Shown here: positions 26,172 to 34,459 of the stretch, in pieces
How positions within the stretch are numbered: the first letter of the stretch is position 1
Layout of the letters: every line of letters begins with the position of its first letter
Assembly: GCA_004138175.2 (NCBI GenBank)
Contig: RYFE02000001.1
Span: 62,001-126,000, forward strand
Origin: Chloroflexales bacterium ZM16-3
GTDB lineage: Bacteria > Chloroflexota > Chloroflexia > Chloroflexales > Chloroflexaceae
Length of the DNA stretch: 64,000 bases
Direction: 5' to 3'
Translations under genes and position numbers: made by a program
Notes under the pieces: model-generated
Told to the model about the DNA's origin: nothing
The model's database searches: none
The model's input: only the letters and a program-made list of their open reading frames with translations

Positions 26172-27227
26172 ATGGATATCGAACTATTTCGACCGGCGGC
26201 AGAGCGCTGCCTATTTGGCGCGCGGATGGGCGGGCTCGTGCTGGCGGCGGCCCGCGGCGACGCCGCGCCGCAGACGCTGGCTCTGGGCATTGATGCGGCG
26301 GGCGCGCAGATCACCGCCGATAGCCTGTTCATCGGGGCCTCGCTGACCAAGCTGGCCACCGCCCTGGCCGTGCTGCGCCTGGCCGACCTCGGCGCCCTCG
26401 GGCTCGACGATGATCTGGCCGAGCATCTCCCAGACGCGGCGGCCGCCCGCCCCGGCGTGACGCTGCGCCGCATCCTGAGCCACAGCGCCGGGCTTCCCTT
26501 CGATGTGAGCCCCGAGCGGGCTCCATATCGCATCGGGCTGACATGGCCTGCCCTGGCCGACGCCTGCCTGGCTGAGCCGCCGGCGACCGCGCCTGGCAGC
26601 GTGGTGCAGTACGGGAACATGGGCTACGGCCTCGCCGCCGTGATCGTCGAGCGGCTCACCGGCATGCCCTTCGCGGCGGCGCTTGAGGATCTGGTGCTCG
26701 GCCCGCTGGGCGTCGAGGGCTACCTCGGCAGCGAGCCGCCGCGCCCTCCGGCCCTGCTGGCCGATATTCGCGGCAGCAACCCGCCGGAGCTTGAGTCATT
26801 CAACTCAGCCTTCTACCGCTCGCTGGCGCTGCCCTGGGCCTGCCTGGTGCTGACGGCAGCGGGCGCGCTGACGCTGGTGCGGGCCTTCGCCGGGTATCCG
26901 GCGGGCTTCCTCTCGCCCGCGCTCCTGGCTGACGCATGCGCCAGCCAGACCGACGGGCTGCCGGGCGGCTCGGCCCCGCCGCTCTGGTACCCAGACTGCC
27001 CGTGGGGGATCGGCCCGGACATCCGGGGGGCTAAGCAGCCTCACTGGGCAGCGCCAAACGCCGCGCGCGAGTCCTTCGGGCACGCTGGCGCATCTGGCTG
27101 CATCGCCTGGCACGACCCGGCGAGCGACATAAGCTACGCGATCATGGGCACGCGCACCGCGTCCAACGGCTGGCTGCTTCGCCACGCCACGGCCCTCGGG
27201 GCCGCGCTAGTGGAGGGTTATCGGTAG
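26172..27227 (+). CDS. Serine hydrolase of the beta-lactamase/class C family
   Basis: A 351-residue protein with the three penicillin-recognising motifs. SLTK (around residue 57-60, nucleophile Ser and general base Lys) follows FIGA, YGN (around 148-150) lies in VQYGNMGYGLAAVI, and HAG (about 305) replaces KTG in GHAGASGCIAWHD. The region ILSHSAGLPFD is typical of esterase/peptidase-like class C proteins. There is no signal peptide, so it is probably cytoplasmic and an esterase or amidase rather than an antibiotic-resistance enzyme. The substrate is unknown. Start ATG 26172 lies just after the repeat element. Confidence 0.85.
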   Translation: MDIELFRPAAERCLFGARMGGLVLAAARGDAAPQTLALGIDAAGAQITADSLFIGASLTKLATALAVLRLADLGALGLDDDLAEHLPDAAAARPGVTLRRILSHSAGLPFDVSPERAPYRIGLTWPALADACLAEPPATAPGSVVQYGNMGYGLAAVIVERLTGMPFAAALEDLVLGPLGVEGYLGSEPPRPPALLADIRGSNPPELESFNSAFYRSLALPWACLVLTAAGALTLVRAFAGYPAGFLSPALLADACASQTDGLPGGSAPPLWYPDCPWGIGPDIRGAKQPHWAAPNAARESFGHAGASGCIAWHDPASDISYAIMGTRTASNGWLLRHATALGAALVEGYR

Positions 27228-27238
27228 GGGCGGCACGC

Positions 27239-27264
27239 TAGGGGCGGCTCGCGAGCCGCCCCTA
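27239..27264. repeat. 26-bp perfect palindrome, copy 2
   Basis: Identical to 23455-23480. A partial direct copy (TAGGGGCGGCACGC) lies directly upstream at 27225-27238, immediately after the serine hydrolase stop. Confidence 0.9.
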
Positions 27265-27290
27265 CTGAGCCATGTGCTGGCACCAACCCC

Positions 27291-27320
27291 CGACTCCCGA
27301 CCCCCGACTCCTGACTCCCG
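27291..27320. repeat. Heptamer tandem repeat, unit CGACTCC
   Basis: Four units (CGACTCC, CGACCCC, CGACTCC, TGACTCC). It is the complement of the GGGAGTC unit in the ligase gene, here just beyond the stop of the gene at 27323. Confidence 0.85.
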
Positions 27321-27322
27321 CC

Positions 27323-27751
27323 TCAGGGTCTCAGCACAGCGAACTCCAGGTCAGGTTCATCCGGGTTAAAGATCATATCCACCGGGATGCCCTCGAAGCG
27401 AGCCTCGCCGGTATGGTTGAAGTGCGCGACAAAGCTTTGCACCTTGCCAACCGACAGCAGCATCTTGCCGACGACGGGCGGGGCTGCGTTGACGATCATC
27501 CGCCAGCTTGAGGGGGATTCCTCCTGGATCGTGATGATGTACTGGCGCTGCGTGTTACCGTCGATATTCTCGAAGAGCACATAGGTCAGATCGCTGCTGC
27601 TGCGGGTGGGCGTAGCTATCAGGCTCAACGGCGGGAGTGCCGCGATCATAGCGCTTCGTCGGAGCACAAAGGTGGTGAGTGCCTGGCGCATGAGGGTTGT
27701 CACCTCGGCTGACGGTAGCTGGATTGCCTGCGGACTATCGAGCCACTGCAT
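27323..27751 (-). CDS. Hypothetical protein
   Basis: A 142-residue soluble protein without a recognised domain. MQWLDSPQAIQLPSAEVTTLMRQALTTFVLRR forms a predicted helical start; the rest is beta-rich (LTYVLFENIDGNTQRQYIITIQEESPSSWRMIV...GKVQSFVAHFNHTGEARFEGIPVDMIFNPDEPDLEFAVLRP). There are no cysteines and no signal peptide. It lies 67 bp downstream of the DtxR-type regulator on the same strand, so co-transcription is possible and could hint at a metal-related role, but nothing in the sequence shows it. Confidence 0.7.
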   Translation of the reverse strand: MQWLDSPQAIQLPSAEVTTLMRQALTTFVLRRSAMIAALPPLSLIATPTRSSSDLTYVLFENIDGNTQRQYIITIQEESPSSWRMIVNAAPPVVGKMLLSVGKVQSFVAHFNHTGEARFEGIPVDMIFNPDEPDLEFAVLRP

Positions 27752-27818
27752 AGGTGTGCGTCCTTACCGTTAACTTGTACCCTAATGTTGGTAGACAAAG
27801 CTCGATCTGCCTTGCCGT

Positions 27819-28520
27819 TTAGGCATCGTTTGTGACACGTATAACCTCGATCGTACGGGCGAGCCGCCGGTCGAGGGGGTGTGGCTGTGTGCCAATGCGG
27901 AGGGTAATTGGCCCATCGAAGGGCGCGCTCTCAACGATCTGCACGCAGATACCGGGGGTGAGGCCGAGATTAGCCAGATAGCGCAGCCGGTCGGCGCTCT
28001 GGTCGCGCACGCGCGCGATGCGGGCACACTCGCCCACCGCCAGATCCGCCAGGCGGATGTCGTCACTCGGCGGCAGCCGCCCCTCCAGCGTCGGGATCGG
28101 GTCACCGTGCGGGTCGACGTTAGGGTTGCCGAGGTGCGCGGCGATGCGGGCCTCCAGCTTCTCGCTGATATGGTGCTCCAGCCGCTCGGCCTCCTCGTGG
28201 ACCTCGTCCCAGCTGTAGCCGAGCGCCTCCACAAGGTAAAGCTCAAGCAGGCGGTGGTGGCGGATCACCTCAAGGGCGATCCGCTCGCCGCCGGCGGTGA
28301 GCTGGACGCCCTGGTAGGGTGTGTGCCGCACCAAGTTCATCTCGGCAAGCTTTTTGATCATGCCGGTGACGGAGCCTGGCTTAAAGCCGCGCTGCTCGCC
28401 GAGCATCGAGGTGGTGACGACCCCCCCCTGCTGCTGGAGCATGTAGATCGCCTTGAGGTAGTCCTCAATCGCCGGCGTGACGCGGCTGCTCTGGTGGATC
28501 TGCTCGTCGGGTGTCGTCAT
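27819..28520 (-). CDS. DtxR/MntR-family metal-dependent regulator
   Basis: A 233-residue repressor with three parts. These are an N-terminal winged helix (VTPAIEDYLKAIYMLQQQGGVVTTSMLGEQRGFKPGSVTGMIKKLAEMNLV), a dimerisation and metal-binding domain (LELYLVEALGYSWDEVHEEAERLEHHISEKLEARIAAHL), and a C-terminal FeoA/SH3-like domain (LADLAVGECARIARVRDQSADRLRYLANLGLTPGICVQIVE). With Fe2+ or Mn2+ bound, such proteins repress metal-uptake genes. No transporter lies next to it here. AGGAGG is 7 bases before the ATG. The metal (Fe or Mn) cannot be told from the residues I can see. Confidence 0.92.
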   Translation of the reverse strand: MTTPDEQIHQSSRVTPAIEDYLKAIYMLQQQGGVVTTSMLGEQRGFKPGSVTGMIKKLAEMNLVRHTPYQGVQLTAGGERIALEVIRHHRLLELYLVEALGYSWDEVHEEAERLEHHISEKLEARIAAHLGNPNVDPHGDPIPTLEGRLPPSDDIRLADLAVGECARIARVRDQSADRLRYLANLGLTPGICVQIVESAPFDGPITLRIGTQPHPLDRRLARTIEVIRVTNDA

Positions 28521-28700
28521 CGACTACGCCTCCTTCACCAGGAGTATCTCCGCCATACGCCACTGCGGATCGCTCTGGCAACTGTACCATAATCTTGCTT
28601 GGTTTGCACGCTGGCGCGCGACATGCTATCCTACGTCGTCAGAGCGGCCTTCTGCGCCGATCATGCTCATTCGCCCTGGCTGAGATAGAGGTGCTCGCCG

Positions 28701-29120
28701 ATGACCATCACTGATCGTATGCTTACGGGCGCAATCGCCAATAACCCCGCCAACTATGACGGCGATGGCGAGTGGCGCTATTCGATCCCTCACAAGACAC
28801 TCTACTTTACTCGCGCATCTGCCCCCGACCCGAAGGATAGCGAGCCATGGTTTTCGCTCCCCTCGCTGAACCCTGACGGCTCGCGGCGCATGGAGTTGGC
28901 CTTCCTCCAGTTCATCCAGCGGCGCTGGCCGCCAAGCCGTCGGGCCGAGCTTGAGCGCTTTGCCGAGCGGCGCGGCTGGAACCTGGCGATGGAGCTGAAG
29001 TATGGCGGCGGAGCTCTAGAGGATAAAGAGGCTGAGGATTGGCAGTATGTGGTCAATCGTGAGCTCCATCGCCTCGCTCAGCAGGTTCGCGATAAGATCG
29101 CCGAGCTTGGGCAGAGCTGA
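28701..29120 (+). CDS. Hypothetical protein
   Basis: A 139-residue soluble protein, GAGGTG about 8 bases before ATG 28701. No family is recognised. The N-terminal half (MTITDRMLTGAIANNPANYDGDGEWRYSIPHKTLYFTRAS) and the helical C-terminal half (RAELERFAERRGWNLAMELKYGGGALEDKEAEDWQYVVNRELHRLAQQVRDKIAEL) suggest a small globular protein. It is transcribed divergently from the DtxR-type regulator and is followed by a heptamer hairpin that may end its transcript. Confidence 0.7.
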   Translation: MTITDRMLTGAIANNPANYDGDGEWRYSIPHKTLYFTRASAPDPKDSEPWFSLPSLNPDGSRRMELAFLQFIQRRWPPSRRAELERFAERRGWNLAMELKYGGGALEDKEAEDWQYVVNRELHRLAQQVRDKIAELGQS

Positions 29121-29202
29121 TCAACGACGAACGACGAACGACCAACATGAGTAGCCTTTACTGGCTGTGTGTTGGTCATTCGTCATTGGTCATTGGTCGT
29201 CA
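29121..29202. repeat. Heptamer array with facing arm, units GAACGAC and CATTGGT
   Basis: TCAACGACGAACGACGAACGACCAAC (two-and-a-half GAACGAC units) faces GTTGGTCATTCGTCATTGGTCATTGG (CATTGGT units). The arms are partly complementary. It separates the two convergent genes at 29120 and 29206. Confidence 0.82.
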
Positions 29203-29205
29203 CCA

Positions 29206-29562
29206 CTACAGCTCCCCAGAGAATCGGTACTCCCTGGTTTGCACCACGCCGAGGATGCGGTAGGTGGCGGTGGCGCTGATCTGGTACGGGCCAGCGTGCG
29301 CGGCGCCGAGCGGCACCTCTGCCTCAGTCGCCTCGCCGTCGGTGGTAATGCTCCCGGTCGCGCCATCGCCCATACTCAGGTCGAAGATGATACTCTGTGG
29401 CCGTGCGCCCGCGCCGTAGCCCCAGCGAAACCCGACAGATGTTGGCCCTAAGCCGTGGAGCCTGCTCATCTGTACGTTGCGCACGCTCGCCGGGAGCAGC
29501 GCGCCACGCCAGACCGCTGCGGTCAGGACACCCCAGAAGGCGATCCAGAAACCTCTTCGCAT
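29206..29562 (-). CDS. Small secreted or membrane-tethered hypothetical protein
   Basis: A 118-residue protein with an N-terminal hydrophobic segment (RRGFWIAFWGVLTAAVWRGALLP) that is a signal peptide or anchor, and a beta-rich exported part (PQSIIFDLSMGDGATGSITTDGEATEAEVPLGAAHAGPYQISATATYRILG). No family is recognised. It begins 12 bp after the stop of the YhbY gene and is likely in one operon with it. Role unknown. Confidence 0.65.
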   Translation of the reverse strand: MRRGFWIAFWGVLTAAVWRGALLPASVRNVQMSRLHGLGPTSVGFRWGYGAGARPQSIIFDLSMGDGATGSITTDGEATEAEVPLGAAHAGPYQISATATYRILGVVQTREYRFSGEL

Positions 29563-29574
29563 CTTCGCTGCCCC

Positions 29575-29910
29575 CTAATCATCGTCATCCTCACCCGCAT
29601 CGGCGTCGCCGTTCGGCAGCCTGATCGTGCGGCGCTCCGGGTCGGCCTGCTGGCGGTACAGTGTGGCCACATGGCCGATCATAAGCACCAGGGTGCTGCC
29701 CGTCTCCTCTATGATCGTCGCGGTGAGCTGCTTGCGCTCCTCCTTATACTCCAGGAAGCGCACCTTGATCAGCTCGTGGGCGTCGAGCTCGCGGTGGATC
29801 TTGTCGATGATCTGCTCGGTGAGCCCCTGCTTGCCGAGGAGCACGGTTGGCTTGAGCGGGTTGGCGATCCTGCGCAGGTAGTTGCGCTGGCGTTTTGTGA
29901 TCTCTTGCAT
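29575..29910 (-). CDS. yhbY: YhbY/CRM-domain RNA-binding protein
   Basis: A 111-residue protein with a single CRM (CRS1-YhbY) domain: LTKRQRNYLRRIANPLKPTVLLGKQGLTEQIIDKIHRELDAHELIKVRFLE, where GKQGLTE stands in place of the usual GxxG loop of the family. In E. coli YhbY binds pre-50S ribosomal particles and takes part in ribosome maturation. A short acidic tail ends GDADAGEDDDD. ATG 29910 is chosen because GGAGGTGGC lies directly upstream; the longer frame would add 29 low-quality residues. Confidence 0.9.
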   Translation of the reverse strand: MQEITKRQRNYLRRIANPLKPTVLLGKQGLTEQIIDKIHRELDAHELIKVRFLEYKEERKQLTATIIEETGSTLVLMIGHVATLYRQQADPERRTIRLPNGDADAGEDDDD

Positions 29911-30002
29911 GCCACCTCCCGGTGGGGTGCGAGCGCGGCATTGCCGCTCCCGCAGTAGCGTATTATTGGGGTCGGAAGGCAAAGCCCTCGACCCCAACAG
30001 CT

Positions 30003-30048
30003 TCAGTGTCTCAGTATCTCAGTATCTCAGCGCCTCAGTGCCTCAGTG
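30003..30048. repeat. 8-bp tandem repeat, units CTCAGTAT and CTCAGTGC
   Basis: About five units; related to the array at 20272-20304. The stop codon of the glycosyltransferase gene (30043-30045) is inside it. Confidence 0.88.
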
Positions 30049-30792
30049 ATACCGTCCGCGCAGGTCATTCAGCCGCACGGTGAGCACATCGCGCAGGTTG
30101 CGCAGCGAGTCGCGCACGGGGCTCACCTTCGTCTCGGTGCCATAGTTCCAGAGCACAGGCACCTCGGCGATGCGGTAGCCGCAGCGGCGGGCCAGGAAGA
30201 GCAGTTCAACATCGTAGGCCGTCACCGCCGCGCCGCGCAGGATGGGCGCATCGTCGCCGTAGATTCGGATGCGCCGGAAGAGATCCTGGGCGGCGGCGCG
30301 GGTCAGCGCCTTGAACCCGCACTGGGTGTCGTTAATCCCCTGGATCGCTACGCTGCGGATGATCAGATTAAACACGCGGCCCATCACATGGCGGTACCAT
30401 GGCTCGCCCTGGCGCGTGGCGCCCAGCCCCTCGCGCGAGCCGATCACTACATCGTGGCCGCCGACGAGCTGGGCGTAGAGCTTCTCCCACTCGCTGATTG
30501 GCACGGCCAAGTCGGCGTCGCAGAGCAGCACATAGGCCCCTCGGGCGGCCAGGGCACCCGCCCGCACCGCAAAGCCCTTCCCGCGATGGTCGCGCCGTAG
30601 AACCTGCACGCCGGGGTGTCCCTTGGCGGCGGCAATCGTCCCATCGCTGCTACCATCATCTACCACCAGCACCTCGCTGGCGTAGCTCTGGCGGGCCAGG
30701 TAGCTCGTCACGTTCGCCAGGGTTGTGGGCAGGCGGCCCTCCTCATTGTACGCGGGAATCACTATTGAGAGAAATGGTGCTTCGGGGGACAC
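30043..30792 (-). CDS. Family 2 glycosyltransferase, polyprenyl-phosphate-hexose-synthase-like
   Basis: A 249-residue cytoplasmic GT2 enzyme: SIVIPAYNEEGRLPTTL, VLVVDDGSSDGT, GKGFAVRAGALAARGAYVLLCDADLAVPI (DxD metal site) and the acceptor region INDTQCGFKAL. This pattern matches dolichyl-phosphate beta-glucosyltransferase-like enzymes that load a sugar onto a polyprenyl phosphate. The last residue and stop are supplied by an 8-bp tandem repeat. GTG 30792 lies 6 bp after the stop of the preceding glycosyltransferase gene; last of a three-gene operon. Confidence 0.9.
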   Translation of the reverse strand: MSPEAPFLSIVIPAYNEEGRLPTTLANVTSYLARQSYASEVLVVDDGSSDGTIAAAKGHPGVQVLRRDHRGKGFAVRAGALAARGAYVLLCDADLAVPISEWEKLYAQLVGGHDVVIGSREGLGATRQGEPWYRHVMGRVFNLIIRSVAIQGINDTQCGFKALTRAAAQDLFRRIRIYGDDAPILRGAAVTAYDVELLFLARRCGYRIAEVPVLWNYGTETKVSPVRDSLRNLRDVLTVRLNDLRGRYH

Positions 30793-30798
30793 AGGATC

Positions 30799-31770
30799 TC
30801 ACTTCGGCTGCCGGTCACCGGTGGGGGACCAGCGCGCAATAGCGTCGGCGAGCGGGTCATCGGCGTGGGGGGTGGCCTCTGCCCGTCGTTTGGCGAGGAA
30901 GCGCGGCAGGCTGTGCAGGGCGGCCATCTGGCCGCGCAGGCGGGCGCGGGCGGCCGGCTCGCGCAGGTGGCGCAGGCTCTGGAGCGTGAATCCCAGCTGC
31001 GAGCGCAGCAGATCGGGCCAGTGACGGCGGGCCAGCAGGCCGGGCATATTCTTCGCCCAGACGAGGGCGAAGTTTCGGCCGCAGTAGTAGCTGGCCAGGG
31101 TGCCGCCGCCGGTGGCGCTCAGCTTATGGTAGACCACAGCCGTCGGCACAAAGATCGTCCGCAGCCCGGCCCGCCGCGCCCGCAGGTTCAGGTCCACATC
31201 CTCGCAGTACATCACCAGATCTTCATCGAAGACCTTGCCGCCCTCAGCCAGCGACTCCAGAGCGCTGCGCCGGTAGGCCGCCGCGCCGGCGCAGGGGCCG
31301 AACACTTCGCTCACCACATCGTACTGGCCGATGTCGCGATCCCAGACCCCGCGCGAGCCCGGCTCGCCAGTGATCTGGTAGTAGTCGCCCGTAGAGTGGA
31401 TGTGGTCGCGCCGGTCGAAGAGCATCAGCTTGCTGGCGGCGAAGGCGTACTGTGGCCGGTGCTCTAGGGCTCCCACGAGCTGGTCAAGCCAGCGTGGGTC
31501 AGCCTCGGTATCGTTATTGAGCAGCACCACATAGGGCGCACGAGTTACCGCGATCCCGGCGTTCACCGCTACGGCCAGGCCATGGTTCTGCGGCCGGGCC
31601 ATCACGCGCACCTCGGGGTAGCGCTCGGTGAGCAGGGCCAGCGACCCGTCGCTACTGCCGTCATCGACCACCGTCACCGTAAAATCCTGCCTGCTCTGGG
31701 CGCGCAGCGAGTCGAGGCATGTGGCGAGCAGGAGCGCCCCGTTATAGTTCGGGATGATGACATCGATCAT
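30799..31770 (-). CDS. Family 2 glycosyltransferase (rhamnosyltransferase-like)
   Basis: A 323-residue GT2 enzyme: DVIIPNYNGALLLATCLDSL, VVDDGSSDGS, PYVVLLNNDTEADPRWL (DxD-type NDTE), FGPCAGAAAYRRSALE and the acidic catalytic region VFDEDLVMYCEDVDLNLRARRAGL. The long C-terminal helical tail is typical of bacterial rhamnosyl- and related transferases of surface polysaccharide clusters. The start overlaps the rmlD stop by four bases (ATGA), and a dTDP-rhamnose pathway gene just upstream supports rhamnose as donor sugar. Acceptor unknown. Confidence 0.88.
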   Translation of the reverse strand: MIDVIIPNYNGALLLATCLDSLRAQSRQDFTVTVVDDGSSDGSLALLTERYPEVRVMARPQNHGLAVAVNAGIAVTRAPYVVLLNNDTEADPRWLDQLVGALEHRPQYAFAASKLMLFDRRDHIHSTGDYYQITGEPGSRGVWDRDIGQYDVVSEVFGPCAGAAAYRRSALESLAEGGKVFDEDLVMYCEDVDLNLRARRAGLRTIFVPTAVVYHKLSATGGGTLASYYCGRNFALVWAKNMPGLLARRHWPDLLRSQLGFTLQSLRHLREPAARARLRGQMAALHSLPRFLAKRRAEATPHADDPLADAIARWSPTGDRQPK

Positions 31771-32606
31771 GCGAGCGTTGCGAGGTAGGCTTCCAGCGCC
31801 TCCTGCCAGGGGCGCAGGGCGATGCCGAGATCCGCGCCAGCAATCGTTGCCAGCGGCGTGTAGGGCGGCGGGGTGCTAGCGCGCTGGTAGTCGGCTAGGC
31901 GGATGGGCATGATCGGCACATCGGCGCGACCGGCCATGCGTAGGATCTCGCTGGCGAACGCATAGCGCGAGCAGGCCCCCTCGTTCACTAGGTGATAGGT
32001 GCCGTAGCAGCGGGTGGTGATCAGGCGCGAGACCCCCTCTGCCACATCAGCGCAGTAGGTTGGGTTGCCGACCTCATCGTCCACCATACGGATGCCGCCC
32101 TCGGGCGGGCTGGCAGCTAGGCGCAGCACCGTGCGTACGAAGTTGCGCTCGCCGCCGTAGAGCCAGGCCACCCGCACAATATAGAAGTCACGCAGCAGCT
32201 CGCGCACCGCGAGCTCGCCGGCCCACTTCGAGCGGCCATAGGCATTGATCGGCGCGGCCGCGTCATACTCCATATAGGGCCGGTCGGCGTCGCCGGGAAA
32301 GACCTCGTTGGTGCTGATGTAGACCAGGGGGGCGTCGAGTCGGCGGCAGGCCAGGGCGACGTACTTGGTGCCCAGGGCGTTGACGCGGTAGGCGCGCTCC
32401 GGCTCACAGGCGCAGCCATCTACGTTCGTGTATGCCGCCGAATGGATGACCAGATCCGCGCCGGTGGCAGCGATCTGGTCAGCTGTCTGTGGGCTGCTGA
32501 GCTCAAGCTGCTCGTGCCCGAGCAGGATGAGATCATGCTCATTGGCAAGGGCGGTCGCGAGGGCACGGCCAAGCTGGCCCCCTGCACCAGTGATCGCAAT
32601 ACGCAC
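31767..32606 (-). CDS. rmlD: dTDP-4-dehydrorhamnose reductase
   Basis: A 279-residue SDR-type reductase that makes dTDP-L-rhamnose in the last step of its synthesis. NAD(P)-binding GAGGQLGRAL is near the N-terminus, with a YTNVDGCACEPERAYRVNALGT block and VYISTNEVFPGD, and the catalytic Tyr-x3-Lys is YGRSKWAGE. The GTG start at 32606 has AGGAGG about 8 bases upstream. It heads an operon with two glycosyltransferase genes, which probably use the product in surface polysaccharide synthesis. rmlA, rmlB and rmlC are not in the window. Confidence 0.93.
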   Translation of the reverse strand: MRIAITGAGGQLGRALATALANEHDLILLGHEQLELSSPQTADQIAATGADLVIHSAAYTNVDGCACEPERAYRVNALGTKYVALACRRLDAPLVYISTNEVFPGDADRPYMEYDAAAPINAYGRSKWAGELAVRELLRDFYIVRVAWLYGGERNFVRTVLRLAASPPEGGIRMVDDEVGNPTYCADVAEGVSRLITTRCYGTYHLVNEGACSRYAFASEILRMAGRADVPIMPIRLADYQRASTPPPYTPLATIAGADLGIALRPWQEALEAYLATLA

Positions 32607-32725
32607 GCATCCCCTCCTCTGCCCATTGTCATCAGGCGGACAGAGTAGCAGATCGTGAGAAGAGCGTCAAACTGCCGCGTGTTGAGCGCAGGGCTGATGC
32701 AACATTACCTCCCGGTGGGGGTGCG

Positions 32726-32744
32726 GGGGCGGCGAAGCCGCCCC
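32726..32744. repeat. Small hairpin with GAA loop in a dispersed G-rich repeat
   Basis: GGGGCGGC-GAA-GCCGCCCC, preceded by CCTCCCGGTGGGGGTGCG. The same CCTCCCGGTGGGG lead occurs at 29916-29928. It lies between the rmlD operon and the kinase gene. Confidence 0.65.
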
Positions 32745-32778
32745 AGGTTGAGCGATCTCCTCAACGCTCAACACTGAA

Positions 32779-34239
32779 TCAGTGGGGTGTGAGGGGCAGG
32801 GTGATCTCCACCATCACGCCGGGGCCGTCGCTACGGTTGATGATCGCGCAGCGGCCACCGGCGGCGTAGACAATCCGCGCCACCAGTGCCAACCCCAAGC
32901 CCATGCCCTCAACCTGGCCGGTGAAGCTGCGCTCGCCCTGGTAGTAGGGCCGCCAGGCCGAGGCGATCTGCTCTGGCGAGAGGCTCGCTCCATCGTCGGC
33001 GACCCGCAGGATGATCTGGTTGTTGGCGGCGGGGAGGATCGTGACGCGCACCAGTGGTGTGCCGGTGGGGTGGAATTTGCGCGCGTTCTCTAGCAGTTCG
33101 CGCAGCGTGACATCTATGCTATGGCGGGCGATCATGATTCGGCGGTGGTCGCATTGGTCGTGGTGGATCGTCTCGACCTCTGCGATCTGGAGGTCGCTGG
33201 CGATCTCTGCGACGATCGCGTCGATATCATCGAGGGTGATCCGGTCGCTGCCGTAGATATCGGTTGGGGGACGCATGTAGTTAAGGATATCCTCGATCTC
33301 GCCCTGGAGCCGACGGGAGCCGGCGATTGCCACCCCGGCGACGCGTTTGATCCCGGCGCTGTCCATCGTAGCCGCGCTGTCGTGGATCAGATTGAGCCCG
33401 CCGAGGATGCTCACAAGGGGGGTGCGCATCTTGTGTGCGACCATGGCGTGGAAGGTCCACATGTCGCGCTGCGAGGTGATCTGAGAGGTGACATCGCGGA
33501 GCCGCACGACGTGCCGGTCATCGCCACTGGGGGGCTGGACGGCCAGATCAACCTGGATCCAGAACTCGGCGGCGGTGGCCGTCTCGGGGCGCACCAGCAT
33601 GCGCGGTGCGCCTTCGGGGAGCGGCTGCGGCCAGCTATCCCACATTTGCTGCGGGGCGAAGTTGTACTGGCAGGCGACGCAGCTCAGAAATGCCTTGGGT
33701 GAGTCCTCGTTCAGGCTCAGCAGCTCGCGCGCCCGCTGGTTGCTGTACTGGATCTGGTCGTCTGCGGTGATGATCAGGTAGCCGTCATCAGACTGCTCGA
33801 CCACCCATGCGAAGCGCGCCTTCTCGATGTTGGTGCGCTCCTGCTCTTCGAGCAGGAGTCGGTAGCGGTTGAGCCGGAGCACCGTGGAGACGCGGGTGCG
33901 AAGCTCGACATAATCGAAGGGCTTGCCAATAAAATCATCGGCACCGACCTCGAAGCCGCGCAGGCGCGAGGCGCGGTCATCCAGGGCGGTGATCATAATC
34001 ACAGGGACTTTCGCGAGCTGGGGGTCGGCTCGCAGCGCCTGGCAGACGCTAAACCCGTCCATGCCGGGCATCATCACATCGAGGAGCACCAGATCAGGCC
34101 GGTGGGCGGCGGCGAGCTCCAGCGCCTCGTTGCCGTTCATCGCGCAGAAGATTCGATAGTCGAGCGGGCGCAGCAGATCGGAGAGGATGGCGAGAATCTG
34201 CGGGTTATCGTCGACGAGAAGGATCGTGCTGCGATCCAT
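32779..34239 (-). CDS. Response regulator-PAS-histidine kinase protein
   Basis: A 486-residue cytoplasmic signalling protein. An N-terminal receiver domain (ILLVDDNPQ acidic pocket, phospho-acceptor Asp in LVLLDVMMPGMDGF ~55, Lys in IGKPFDY) is followed by a PAS domain (FAWVVEQSDDGYLIITADDQIQYSNQRARELL) with an extra cysteine pair (SCVACQ). A HisKA/HATPase kinase module comes last (H box FHAMVAHKMRTPLVSI, N box LRELLENARKFHP, G box GMGLGLALV). The usual HE pair of the H box is HK here. Having REC first and kinase last suggests it is itself controlled by an upstream kinase. No partner gene is adjacent. Confidence 0.9.
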   Translation of the reverse strand: MDRSTILLVDDNPQILAILSDLLRPLDYRIFCAMNGNEALELAAAHRPDLVLLDVMMPGMDGFSVCQALRADPQLAKVPVIMITALDDRASRLRGFEVGADDFIGKPFDYVELRTRVSTVLRLNRYRLLLEEQERTNIEKARFAWVVEQSDDGYLIITADDQIQYSNQRARELLSLNEDSPKAFLSCVACQYNFAPQQMWDSWPQPLPEGAPRMLVRPETATAAEFWIQVDLAVQPPSGDDRHVVRLRDVTSQITSQRDMWTFHAMVAHKMRTPLVSILGGLNLIHDSAATMDSAGIKRVAGVAIAGSRRLQGEIEDILNYMRPPTDIYGSDRITLDDIDAIVAEIASDLQIAEVETIHHDQCDHRRIMIARHSIDVTLRELLENARKFHPTGTPLVRVTILPAANNQIILRVADDGASLSPEQIASAWRPYYQGERSFTGQVEGMGLGLALVARIVYAAGGRCAIINRSDGPGVMVEITLPLTPH

Positions 34240-34297
34240 AAGCGTTAGTATGCTGTGCTATATCAGTTTGTTTAGCTGTGGCCACCGATAGCTGAAT

Positions 34298-34427
34298 CAA
34301 AATAGGCAATACCGCAGAAGTAACGCTGTGAGGCGTCCTGTCATTCTGAGCGAAGCGAAGAATCCCGGCCGGGACCCTTCGCTTCGCTCAGGGTGACAGC
34401 GTTACTTATACTCTATTGCCAAAATAG
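34298..34427. mobile_element. MITE-like element, copy E
   Basis: Element 34306-34419 (starts GCAATACCGCAGAAGTAACG, ends CTCTATTGC), flanked by the 8-bp direct repeat CAAAATAG at 34298-34305 and 34420-34427. Inner palindrome around CCCGGCCGGG. Confidence 0.85.
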
Positions 34428-34459
34428 TATACTCGAAATGGCGTGATGATGCACCCTCA